A model generated the notes under the pieces. That model worked only from the letters and a program-made list of their open reading frames with translations, had not been told where the DNA came from and did no database searches. DNA of 12,817 nucleotides. It comes from Pseudomonadota bacterium (GTDB lineage Bacteria > Pseudomonadota > Alphaproteobacteria > Caulobacterales > Caulobacteraceae). Both the position numbers and the translations under genes were made by a program. Location of the stretch: assembly GCA_023424215.1 (NCBI GenBank), contig JAFAEC010000108.1:1-12817 (forward strand), read 5' to 3'. Positions within the stretch are counted from its first letter, which is position 1, and every line of letters starts with the position of its first letter. Positions 1 to 7,429 of this stretch are shown here, piece after piece.

Positions 1-882
1 GCTCCGCACCTGTCGCCGGCCGTGCAGCGCGTGGTCGCCGAAAACAACCTCGACCCGAAGGCGATCGCCGCCACCGGGCCCAAGGGCAACATCACCAAGG
101 CCGACGCCCTGGCCGCCATCGGCTCGGCCGCGCCGAAGGCCGCTCCGGCCGCCGCCGCGCCCGCCGCGCCGCGCCCCGACCAGCCGCGCGAGGAGCGGGT
201 GAAGATGACGCGCCTGCGTCAGACCATCGCCCGCCGCCTGAAGGAATCCCAGAACACCGCCGCCCAGCTGACCACCTTCAACGAGGTGGACATGACCGAG
301 GTCATGGCCCTGCGCAGCCAGTACAAGGAGGTGTTCGAGAAGCGCCATGGCGTGAAGCTGGGCTTCATGAGCTTCTTCACCCGCGCCGTGGTCCAGGCCC
401 TGCACGAAATCCCGGCGGTCAACGCCGAGATCGACGGCACGGACATCATCTACAAGAACCACTACGACATCGGCATCGCCGTCGGCACCGAGAAGGGCCT
501 GGTCGTGCCGGTGCTGCGCGACGCCGACCAGCTGTCGCTGGCGGGCATCGAGAAGGGCATCGCCGCGCTCGGCAAGGCCGCCCGCGACGGCGAGCTGACC
601 CTGGACCAGCTGCAGGGCGGCACCTTCACCATCACCAACGGCGGCACCTACGGCTCGCTGATGTCGACGCCGATCCTCAACTCGCCGCAGTCGGGCATCC
701 TCGGCATGCACAACATCGTCCAGCGCCCGATGGCGGTGAACGGCGAGGTGAAGATCCGCCCGATGATGTACCTCGCCCTCAGCTACGATCACCGCATCGT
801 CGACGGCAAGGAGGCGGTGACCTTCCTCGTCCGCATCAAGGAACTGCTGGAGGATCCGGCGCGGGCGCTGCTGGATCTGTAG
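1..882 (+). CDS. odhB: Dihydrolipoyllysine succinyltransferase (E2 of 2-oxoglutarate dehydrogenase), C-terminal part
   Basis: The gene enters from the left edge, so its start and lipoyl domain are outside the window; 293 residues are visible. Residues 1-37 match a peripheral subunit-binding domain (SPAVQRVV, then TGPKGNITKADAL), which docks E3/E1. An Ala/Pro-rich flexible linker follows (about 41-60), then the acyltransferase core (about 62-293). The core ends with the family active-site motif DHRIVDG, with catalytic His264 and Asp268 of the visible part. GSLMSTPILNSPQSGILGMH is typical of succinyltransferases (SucB/OdhB) rather than pyruvate dehydrogenase E2. The enzyme moves the succinyl group from lipoamide to CoA in the TCA cycle. 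An in-frame GTG at 22 is internal and is not the start. The E3 gene often found downstream is absent here; a DUF2007 gene follows after 19 bases. Confidence 0.95.
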   Translation, partial: APHLSPAVQRVVAENNLDPKAIAATGPKGNITKADALAAIGSAAPKAAPAAAAPAAPRPDQPREERVKMTRLRQTIARRLKESQNTAAQLTTFNEVDMTEVMALRSQYKEVFEKRHGVKLGFMSFFTRAVVQALHEIPAVNAEIDGTDIIYKNHYDIGIAVGTEKGLVVPVLRDADQLSLAGIEKGIAALGKAARDGELTLDQLQGGTFTITNGGTYGSLMSTPILNSPQSGILGMHNIVQRPMAVNGEVKIRPMMYLALSYDHRIVDGKEAVTFLVRIKELLEDPARALLDL

Positions 883-901
883 GGCGGATCGGAGGGGGAT
901 C

Positions 902-1339
902 GTGGCCCAGGTCGAGATCGCCCGTTTCGATGACGTCTACGAGGCCGAACTGGCGGTCGCCTTTCTGGCGGCCCACGGCGTCTCCGCTCAGGTGGCCGAC
1001 CGCGGACTGGCGACCATCGACCCGCTGCTGCAGCGCGCCGTCGGCGGGCTGCGGGTGATGGCCCAGGCCCGGGACGGGCCACGCGCCCGGGATCTGCTGG
1101 CCCGGGCGAAGGCGGGGGAGTTTGCGGAGGAGGACGCCGACGCCATTCCCGAGCAGGAAACGGCCGGCAGCACAGGCGTGGCGGTGCTGAGCGCGCTGGC
1201 GGGCGGCTTCTCGGGGACCCGCCGGCTGCGCCGGCTGCGGCCGGTTCACTGGATAGGGCTGGCGCTGGTGACCGTGCTGTTCGTGGTCCCGTGGCTGTTC
1301 CACTGGATGGCGCGTCTCGGCCTCATTCCGGCCGGGTGA
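902..1339 (+). CDS. DUF2007-type protein with C-terminal membrane helix
   Basis: A 145-residue protein starting at GTG 902, chosen because GGAGGGG at 891-897 sits 4 bases upstream. Residues 1-73 fit the DUF2007 fold (a small alpha/beta, putative signal-transducing domain): an FDDVYEAELAVAFLAAHGV segment, then a strand (GLRVMAQ) and a helix (ARDLLARA). An acidic stretch (about 74-90, EEDADAIPEQE) leads to a basic patch (RRLRRLRPVHW) and one hydrophobic helix at about 116-137, suggesting an inner-membrane-anchored protein with a cytoplasmic N-terminus. The gap to odhB is only 19 bases, so co-transcription with the 2-oxoglutarate dehydrogenase genes is likely, but nothing in the sequence ties it to that enzyme. 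Its last 17 bases overlap the 3' end of the opposing CoA-transferase gene. The biochemical role is unknown. Confidence 0.8.
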   Translation: MAQVEIARFDDVYEAELAVAFLAAHGVSAQVADRGLATIDPLLQRAVGGLRVMAQARDGPRARDLLARAKAGEFAEEDADAIPEQETAGSTGVAVLSALAGGFSGTRRLRRLRPVHWIGLALVTVLFVVPWLFHWMARLGLIPAG

Positions 1340-2564
1340 GCGCCCCCAGCACCTCGTCCGTGTCCGCGCCCAGAGCCGGCGGCGGGCGGTCGTAGGCGAC
1401 CGGCGTCCGCGACATGCGGATCGGCGAGGCCACGGTGCGGATCGGCGCCGACAGGTCCGCCCGCGTCTGCTCGACCTCCAGCCCCCGGTGTTTCGCCTGC
1501 GGCTCCCCGAACACCTGGTCGATGGTGTTGACCGGCCCGCACGGGACCCCGGCCGCCTCCAGCGCCGCCATCAGGCCGGACATGCCGTGGCCCGCCGTCA
1601 GGGCCGAGAGCTCGGCGGTCAGGACGGCGCGGTGCTCGATCCTCAGGGCGTTGGTGAGGAAGCGGGGATCCTCGCCCAGCCCGGGCGCGCCCAGGGCCTG
1701 CGCCAGCGCGCGGAACTGGCCGTCGTTGCCGACGGCGATGACCACCCTGCCGTCGGTGCAGGGGAAGGGCTGGTAGGGGGCGAGGTTGGGGTGGGCGTTG
1801 CCCATCCGCGTCGGGGCCCGGCCCGAGACGAAGTAGTTGGTCGCCTGGTTGGCCAGCATGGCGGCCTGGACGTCGAACAGGGCGATGTCGATGTGCTGGC
1901 CCTCGCCGGTGTCCCGCGCGTGCAGCAGGGCGGCGAGGATGGCGTTGGAGGCGTAGAGGCCGGTGAACAGGTCGACCACCGCGACGCCGACCTTCATCGG
2001 CTCGGCGCCCGGGGCGCCGTCCGGCTGGCCGGTGATCGACATCAGCCCGCCCATGGCCTGGATCATGTAGTCGTAGCCGGCCCGGTGCGCGTCGGGCCCG
2101 TCCTGGCCGAAGCCGGTGATGGAGCAGCAGACCAGCCGCGGGTTCACGGCCAGGAGCGAGGCGTGGTCGAGGCCGTACTTCCGCAGTCCGCCGGTCTTGA
2201 AGTTCTCCACCACCACGTCGCAGGTCCTGGCCAGCTCGCGCACGGCGGCCGCGCCCTCGGGCGTGGCGATGTCCAGCTCGACCGATTTCTTGCCGCGGTT
2301 GGCGCACAGGAAGTAGGCCGCGTCGCCCTTCGAGCCGTCGGACTTCGTCGTGAACGGCGGGCCCCAGTGGCGGGTGTCGTCGCCGACGCCCGGCCGCTCG
2401 ATCTTGATCACCTCGGCCCCGAGATCGGCCAGCGTCTGCGTCGCCCACGGCCCGGCGAGGACGCGGCTGAGGTCGAGAACGCGGACGCCGGAGAGGGGAC
2501 CGGGGCGGGCGGCCGGTGACTGGTGATTGGTGATTGCGGAGGCCGAAGCTGCGTCGGTGGTCAT
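1323..2564 (-). CDS. CaiB/BaiF (class III) CoA-transferase, probable succinyl-CoA:glutarate CoA-transferase
   Basis: A 413-residue protein from ATG 2564, about the usual family length. Family hallmarks include GVRVLDLSRVLAGPWATQTL (27-46), IKIERPGVGDDTRHWGPPF (53-71), CANRGKKSVELD (88-99), SITGFGQDGP (148-157) and VVDLFTGLYA (196-205), where Asp198 aligns with the catalytic aspartate that forms the acyl-anhydride in this family. The sequence resembles human SUGCT as I recall it (GDDTR.WGPPF, CSITG.GQ.GP, AGYD, PCGPVN), and gcdH lies divergently next door. Together these suggest activation of glutarate to glutaryl-CoA with succinyl-CoA as donor (GcdG-like); that substrate is inferred. An in-frame GTG at 2615 would add 17 residues of unlikely sequence. 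Residues 1-22 are a poorly conserved lead-in, partly encoded by a heptamer repeat. The ribosome-binding site is weak. DUF6356 lies 59 bases upstream on the same strand. Confidence 0.88.
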   Translation of the reverse strand: MTTDAASASAITNHQSPAARPGPLSGVRVLDLSRVLAGPWATQTLADLGAEVIKIERPGVGDDTRHWGPPFTTKSDGSKGDAAYFLCANRGKKSVELDIATPEGAAAVRELARTCDVVVENFKTGGLRKYGLDHASLLAVNPRLVCCSITGFGQDGPDAHRAGYDYMIQAMGGLMSITGQPDGAPGAEPMKVGVAVVDLFTGLYASNAILAALLHARDTGEGQHIDIALFDVQAAMLANQATNYFVSGRAPTRMGNAHPNLAPYQPFPCTDGRVVIAVGNDGQFRALAQALGAPGLGEDPRFLTNALRIEHRAVLTAELSALTAGHGMSGLMAALEAAGVPCGPVNTIDQVFGEPQAKHRGLEVEQTRADLSAPIRTVASPIRMSRTPVAYDRPPPALGADTDEVLGALTRPE

Positions 2565-2623
2565 GCGGTTAGCTCTACCGTCCGCTCCCGGCGCGATCCA
2601 CCGATCACGGGCCACCCGTCACC
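2515..2623. repeat. Heptamer direct repeat and imperfect inverted repeat bracketing the CoA-transferase start
   Basis: At 2515-2535 the + strand carries three tandem 7-mers of form GGTGAYT (GGTGACT, GGTGATT, GGTGATT). At 2599-2623 the complementary words occur in opposite order (CACC, ATCAC, GTCACC). GTGATTGGTG (2523-2532) can pair with CACCGATCAC (2599-2608) over 10 bp with one G-T pair, and GGTGAC (2515-2520) with GTCACC (2618-2623) over 6 bp. The enclosed loop holds the CoA-transferase start codon at 2564, and the outer arm ends one base from the DUF6356 stop codon. It may be a relic of a short dispersed repeat or a regulatory mRNA fold; the sequence alone does not decide. Confidence 0.55.
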
Positions 2624-2890
2624 CTAAAGCCCCACGTCCCAGACGCCGGCGTCGCGCATGCGGCACTCCCGCGCCTCGCGCGCCCGGCCGCCCAGTTCGT
2701 CGGCCATGCAGCAGATCGAGCTCGACACCGTCGCCTTGTGCAGTCCGGGAACCACGGCGTGCAGGAAGGCGCAGCCGGCCAGCTTGAGCAGCCGCAGGCC
2801 GAACCGCGAGGAGGCCGCCATGTGCTCGAGATAGCTCTCCTCGACCTCGCGGGGATGGTCGACGAACAGGCGGTTGAAGGTCTGCATCAT
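2624..2890 (-). CDS. Small DUF6356-type protein
   Basis: An 88-residue protein if started at ATG 2890; the adjacent ATG 2887 would give 87. Both are preferred over ATG 2938 because recognisable family sequence begins at FNRLFVDHPREVEESYLEH. That segment, then RFGLRLLKLAGCAFLHAVVPGLH (about 29-51, a weakly hydrophobic helix) and a short amphipathic tail, matches the small alphaproteobacterial DUF6356 family as I recall it; no function is known. No convincing ribosome-binding site is visible at either start (AGAGGGAG lies about 25 bases away), so the start is uncertain. The last 18 or so residues (RECRMRDAGVWDVGL) look unlike a conserved domain and run up to the repeat at 2515-2623. It shares its strand with the CoA-transferase 59 bases downstream and may be co-transcribed with it. 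Confidence 0.65.
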   Translation of the reverse strand: MMQTFNRLFVDHPREVEESYLEHMAASSRFGLRLLKLAGCAFLHAVVPGLHKATVSSSICCMADELGGRAREARECRMRDAGVWDVGL

Positions 2891-2974
2891 GGTCGGGTCC
2901 GGCTTGTCGCGGGCGCTCCCTCTACCCGCGACGGCCATTCTGGCCTAAACCGCGCCGCAGAACAGGGGGCGCCG

Positions 2975-2990
2975 GTCACCGTGACGTGAC
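2975..2990. promoter_or_regulatory. Candidate operator (GTCAC-C-GTGAC plus repeated GTGAC) upstream of gcdH
   Basis: GTCAC (2975-2979), one base, then GTGAC (2981-2985) forms an 11-bp odd palindrome. It is followed directly by a second GTGAC (2986-2990). It lies 43 bases upstream of the gcdH start, in the 142-base divergent region shared with the DUF6356/CoA-transferase side, where a regulator of glutarate use could bind. No regulator gene is visible nearby, and no clear -35/-10 pair could be assigned, so this is a candidate only. Confidence 0.35.
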
Positions 2991-3032
2991 GCGGACGCAG
3001 GCGTCCCGGAAATCGCTCAGGAAGACAACCCG

Positions 3033-4223
<1,191 letters not shown>

Positions 4224-4224
4224 T

Positions 4225-5001
4225 CTATTCCGCCGGGGGCTCCGCTTCGCGCGAGCCGGTGTTGACCTCGGGCACGTAGAGGCCGGTGACCAGCCGGGTC
4301 ACGAACCCGGCGGGCTGGGTGCGCGGGCCGAAGCGGGCGCAAGGGTCGGGGTCGGGGATCGGCCGGACGGCCCGGTCGGCCGGGGCGAAGGCGTCGCCGA
4401 CAGAGTCGCCGAACGGCTCGGCCAGCTGCAGGGCGTCGCCAACCCGCGACAGCGACGGCGTGTCGGTGCCGACCACGGTGGCGTTCCTCGCCCAGGCGAG
4501 GGCGGCGACCTGTTCGCCGCCGGCGACCAGTTCCGCCTCGGCGGCGAGTCCGCCGGTGGTGCCCGGCACGCGCAGCGTCCCGGGGCCCGGGATCAGGGCG
4601 TTGGCCACCGCCGCCACGCCGGAGCCGGCGGCGCCGGTCGGACGGATGTCGACAATCCCGGTGCGCACCCGCGCCGCGCCCTCGGGCGTGGCGGCAAGGG
4701 TGAAGCGTTCGCTGATCTCGTAGCAGACCTGCCGGTCCACCTCGCGCAGCACCAGCGCCCGCTCGGCCTCGGGGAGGTCCGCCCCCGCGTCGCCGACCAG
4801 CACCGCCGGCTCCAGCCAGACCTGTTCGATGGCGGCGGCCCGCGGGTCGTCGCGATGCTCGCGGATCGACGCGCGCACCGTGTCCTCGCGGGTCTGCAGC
4901 CGATCGTAGGCGCTGAGGAAGCCGCTGTCGGCTGCCGGCGCCGTCTGGCAGGCGGCGAGGGCGGTCAGTCCGGCCAGGGGGACAAGTCGTCGGATGATCA
5001 T
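4225..5001 (-). CDS. DUF3313-type outer-membrane lipoprotein
   Basis: A 258-residue protein from ATG 5001, chosen because GGAG lies at 5009-5012 and because this start gives a clean lipoprotein signal: MIIRR, a hydrophobic core, then LAAC with lipidated Cys18. Gln at +2 predicts sorting to the outer membrane, facing the periplasm. The mature part begins SGFLSAYDRL, typical of DUF3313 lipoproteins. It carries VWLEPAVLVG (61-70), an alpha helix (79-101), the strand segment ARVRTGIVDIRPT (110-122), AEAELVAGGEQVAALAWARNA (154-174) and LAEPFGDSVGDAF (193-205). Two cysteines in the mature part (93 and 221) could form a disulfide. Function is unknown. It is divergent, across 122 bases, from the regulator/kinase/protease cluster and might share its control. 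In-frame ATGs at 5013 and 5049 would spoil the signal peptide and are less likely. Confidence 0.82.
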   Translation of the reverse strand: MIIRRLVPLAGLTALAACQTAPAADSGFLSAYDRLQTREDTVRASIREHRDDPRAAAIEQVWLEPAVLVGDAGADLPEAERALVLREVDRQVCYEISERFTLAATPEGAARVRTGIVDIRPTGAAGSGVAAVANALIPGPGTLRVPGTTGGLAAEAELVAGGEQVAALAWARNATVVGTDTPSLSRVGDALQLAEPFGDSVGDAFAPADRAVRPIPDPDPCARFGPRTQPAGFVTRLVTGLYVPEVNTGSREAEPPAE

Positions 5002-5072
5002 GGGGCGCTCCATCCGACCCTTACGTGCGGCGCGGGCCCCCGGATGCATCAGGAAGCGTCAGGGCGGCGGCG

Positions 5073-5100
5073 TTGCCATTCCCCGCGCCACGGCTATCGT
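5073..5100 (+). promoter_or_regulatory. Candidate promoter for the response regulator/kinase operon
   Basis: TTGCCAT (5073-5079), a 13-base spacer, then GCTATCGT (5093-5100) fits the Caulobacter-type housekeeping pattern TTGaCGS-N10/14-GCTAnAWC in the -35 TTG and the GCTA core. Transcription would begin near 5107, giving a short leader that still contains the GGAGGG ribosome-binding site at 5112-5117. Confidence 0.45.
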
Positions 5101-5123
5101 CGTTCGCAGATGGAGGGACTTCC

Positions 5124-5951
5124 GTGAACAGCGTCACCCCGGCCGAAGCGCCGTCGTCCGGCGAGGCCGATCCCTTCGCCCAGCTGCGCGAGGCGTTCGC
5201 CGGGCGCACGGCGCTGCTGCTGGAGGACGATCCGGCGCTGGCCGCCCATGTCGCCGAGCGGCTGGCCGAGGCGGGTTTCGAGCGTGTCGACACCTTCGAC
5301 GCCGGCGAGGCGGCGCTCGCGGCCGCGACCGCCACGCCCTACGACGTCCTGATCCTCGACCGGCACACCCGCGGCCTCGACGGGCTGGAGACCCTGCGTC
5401 GCCTGCGCGCCGGCGCCGGCCCGTCCTCGGACGCGCCCGCGCTCATGCTGACCGCGCTGGGCTCCGAACGCCAGAAGGTCGAGGGTCTGCTGGGCGGCGC
5501 CGACGATTACCTGGCCAAGCCGGTGGGGGCCGAGGAGTTGCTGGCGCGTCTCGCCGCCCAGCTGCGCCGCTCCGCCCGGCGCGCCCGCCCGGCCGGCGCC
5601 GACATCGTCAACGGCCCTTTCCGCCTGTCGCCGGGCGCCCGCACCCTGAAGCTGGAAGTCGGCGACGAGGCGCGGCCGATCGACCTGTCGCCGCTGGAGT
5701 TCGCCATCGTCTGCGAGCTGATGAGCGCCCGCGGCCAGCCGGTGACCAAGACCATGCTGTGGGACCGCTGCTGGGTGGAGTGGAAATTCCTCCCCGACAA
5801 TTTCGTCAACATCATCGACGCCCGCATCAGCGCCCTGCGTCGGCGGCTGAAGGAGCAGGCCCCGGAGCTGGGCGAGGACCTGCACCCGCTGATCGTCTCC
5901 GCGCGCAGCCAGAGCCTGGTCTTCCGCGATCTCTCCGCCCGGGAAGGCTGA
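5124..5951 (+). CDS. OmpR-family response regulator
   Basis: A 275-residue protein. GTG 5124 is chosen because GGAGGG at 5112-5117 sits 6 bases upstream; the frame is open further back to 5025, but that stretch contains the likely promoter. The receiver domain (about 28-150) shows acidic residues LLLEDD (34-36), phospho-acceptor Asp79 in VLILDRHTRGLDG, Thr110 (LMLTA) and Lys132 (YLAKP). A winged-helix output domain (about 160-272) shows LSPLEFAIVCELM and a recognition helix near DNFVNIIDARISALRRRL. Two oddities: about 27 extra residues precede the receiver, and the final wing reads LIVSARSQSLVF instead of the usual TVRGxGYRL-type hairpin, which may alter DNA contacts. The kinase gene follows after 7 bases. 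The likely role is control of an envelope-stress regulon including the protease gene downstream. Confidence 0.92.
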   Translation: MNSVTPAEAPSSGEADPFAQLREAFAGRTALLLEDDPALAAHVAERLAEAGFERVDTFDAGEAALAAATATPYDVLILDRHTRGLDGLETLRRLRAGAGPSSDAPALMLTALGSERQKVEGLLGGADDYLAKPVGAEELLARLAAQLRRSARRARPAGADIVNGPFRLSPGARTLKLEVGDEARPIDLSPLEFAIVCELMSARGQPVTKTMLWDRCWVEWKFLPDNFVNIIDARISALRRRLKEQAPELGEDLHPLIVSARSQSLVFRDLSAREG

Positions 5952-5958
5952 GCCGCGG

Positions 5959-7401
5959 ATGACGGGAGGATTCACGGGCGTGCGGGCCTGGCTGGGGCGT
6001 CGCACCACGACGCAACTGGCCGCCGGCGTCGCCGTGCTGTCCGCCCTCGCGCTGACCGGGTCGCTGCTCGTCACCGGGGCGGCGGTGCGGCTCGAGCAGC
6101 GCCAGACGGCCGCGCTGGCCGCGCTCGACGACTACAGCGCCATGGTCGAGAAGCTGAACCTCGGATCGGACATGGCGCCGGAGACGGTCACCGCCGCCGA
6201 CGCCGTCTATCTGTCGAACTGGCTCGCCGCCTTCCAGACCGCCCCGGGCCGCGCTGGCGAGGCGCAGTCGCTGGCGGAGGCCTGCCGCACCGGCCGGGGC
6301 GGGGCCGGCGTGCGCTACATTCGCGCCCCGGTCGGCGAGCCCGCGGGGCTGGCCGCGCTGGAGGCCGTTCGCGGCGCGCGGGCCCCGCGCCTCGGCGCCG
6401 ACGTCTGGCTGGTCCGGCTGGAGGCGGGGGTGCTGTGCCCGTCCCGGCCTGTCGAGGTGGTGGTGGTGCGCCGCTCGGTGGGCGGGCTCGATATCGCGGT
6501 CGGCCGGGTGGTCGAACGGTCCGGGGCGGCCTGGGCGCGGGCGGTGGCGGCGGTGGTCGGCGTCGGCGTGCTGCTGCTGGCCGCCGGCCTCGCCATCGCC
6601 ACCTTCGCGCGGCGCCGCCTCACCAACGCCGTGGCCGAGGTCAGCAAGGCGCTGGACCGCGCCGCCGTCGGCGACTTCTCGGTCCGGGCCCCCGCCACCG
6701 AGCTGGCCCCCGAACTCACCGAGCTGTCGGCCCACGTGAACCAGACGCTCGACCGCCTCGAGGAGTTGCTCGCCTGGCTGCGCGATTCCGCCGATCAGCT
6801 GGCGCACGACTTCCGCACCCCCCTGGCGCGCGCCTCGGCCCGGCTGGACCGGCTGGCGGCGACGGCCGGGACGCCCGAGACCCGCCGGCTGGCCGCCGAG
6901 GCCCGCAGCGATCTCGACGCGCTGATCCGGGCCATGAACGAGGCCATGGCCCTGCGCGACGGGGAGGCGTGGTCGTTCGAGACGGTGCGGCTGGACACCC
7001 TCGCCGCCCAGGCCGTCGAGCTCTACGGTCCGCTGGGCGAGGAGCGGGGCGTGACGATCCGTCTGACCGCCGGGGAGGCGCCGGTGCTGGGCGTCCGCTC
7101 GCTGCTGCAGAGGGCGATCGCCAACCTCGTCGACAACGCGGTGAAATACTCGCCCGATGGCGGCAGGGTGGAGGTGACCGTCGGCCGCGACGCCGACGGT
7201 CCGTGGCTGTCGGTCGCGGACCAGGGGCCGGGCTTCCCGGGAGACGCCGTCGCCGCGGCCCCGGCCGGCGACGATCCGGAGCGGGAAAGCCATGGCATGG
7301 GCCTGGCCTTCGTGCGCGCCATCCTGCGCCGCCACGGCGCCTCCATGACGATTGATGACGCACGTCCGGGGGCTGTCGTCACGGCGCGCTTCTCGCGCTA
7401 G
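5959..7401 (+). CDS. Sensor histidine kinase (EnvZ/CpxA-type architecture)
   Basis: A 480-residue inner-membrane kinase, cognate to the regulator 7 bases upstream. Order: cytoplasmic N-terminus, membrane helix about 20-42, a periplasmic sensor of roughly 150 residues, second helix about 193-216, HAMP (about 217-270), dimerisation/phosphotransfer domain with LAHDFRTPLAR (281-291; phospho-acceptor His283), then the ATPase domain with N box NLVDNAVKYSPDGG (389-402, Asn393), G1 box VADQGPGFP (419-427) and G2 GMGLAFV (446-452). The H box has HDFRTP rather than HELRTP. The only two cysteines, 109 and 160, both lie in the periplasmic domain. The start is ambiguous: ATG 5959 has GGAAGG 11 bases upstream, whereas in-frame GTG 5980 has a better GGGAGGA at 5964-5970 and would remove 7 residues. 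The stop codon lies within a likely promoter for the protease gene. Confidence 0.93.
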   Translation: MTGGFTGVRAWLGRRTTTQLAAGVAVLSALALTGSLLVTGAAVRLEQRQTAALAALDDYSAMVEKLNLGSDMAPETVTAADAVYLSNWLAAFQTAPGRAGEAQSLAEACRTGRGGAGVRYIRAPVGEPAGLAALEAVRGARAPRLGADVWLVRLEAGVLCPSRPVEVVVVRRSVGGLDIAVGRVVERSGAAWARAVAAVVGVGVLLLAAGLAIATFARRRLTNAVAEVSKALDRAAVGDFSVRAPATELAPELTELSAHVNQTLDRLEELLAWLRDSADQLAHDFRTPLARASARLDRLAATAGTPETRRLAAEARSDLDALIRAMNEAMALRDGEAWSFETVRLDTLAAQAVELYGPLGEERGVTIRLTAGEAPVLGVRSLLQRAIANLVDNAVKYSPDGGRVEVTVGRDADGPWLSVADQGPGFPGDAVAAAPAGDDPERESHGMGLAFVRAILRRHGASMTIDDARPGAVVTARFSR

Positions 7402-7404
7402 GCT
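7378..7404 (+). promoter_or_regulatory. Candidate internal promoter for the HtrA-like protease
   Basis: GTCACGG (7378-7384; 5 of 7 to TTGACGS), a 12-base spacer, then GCTAGGCT (7397-7404) resemble a Caulobacter-type promoter. The kinase stop codon TAG (7399-7401) is inside the -10. It would let the protease be made independently of the upstream two-component genes, with transcription starting near 7411. Confidence 0.35.
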
Positions 7405-7429
7405 TCGCCGGATGACAGGGGACCCCAGC

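Noticed and set aside
1246..2448. Long open frame on the - strand overlapping the CoA-transferase in another frame
   Set aside because: Its translation is arginine/glycine/proline-rich low-complexity sequence typical of shifted frames in GC-rich DNA; the real gene is the recognised CaiB/BaiF protein.
2642..2653. Perfect 12-bp palindrome GACGCCGGCGTC considered as an operator
   Set aside because: It lies inside the DUF6356 coding end, and such GC-only palindromes are expected by chance at this base composition.
4238..4257. Small hairpin (GGCTC...GAGCC) just downstream of the gcdH stop, considered as a terminator
   Set aside because: Only 5 contiguous base pairs, no T-run, and it lies inside the coding end of the lipoprotein gene.
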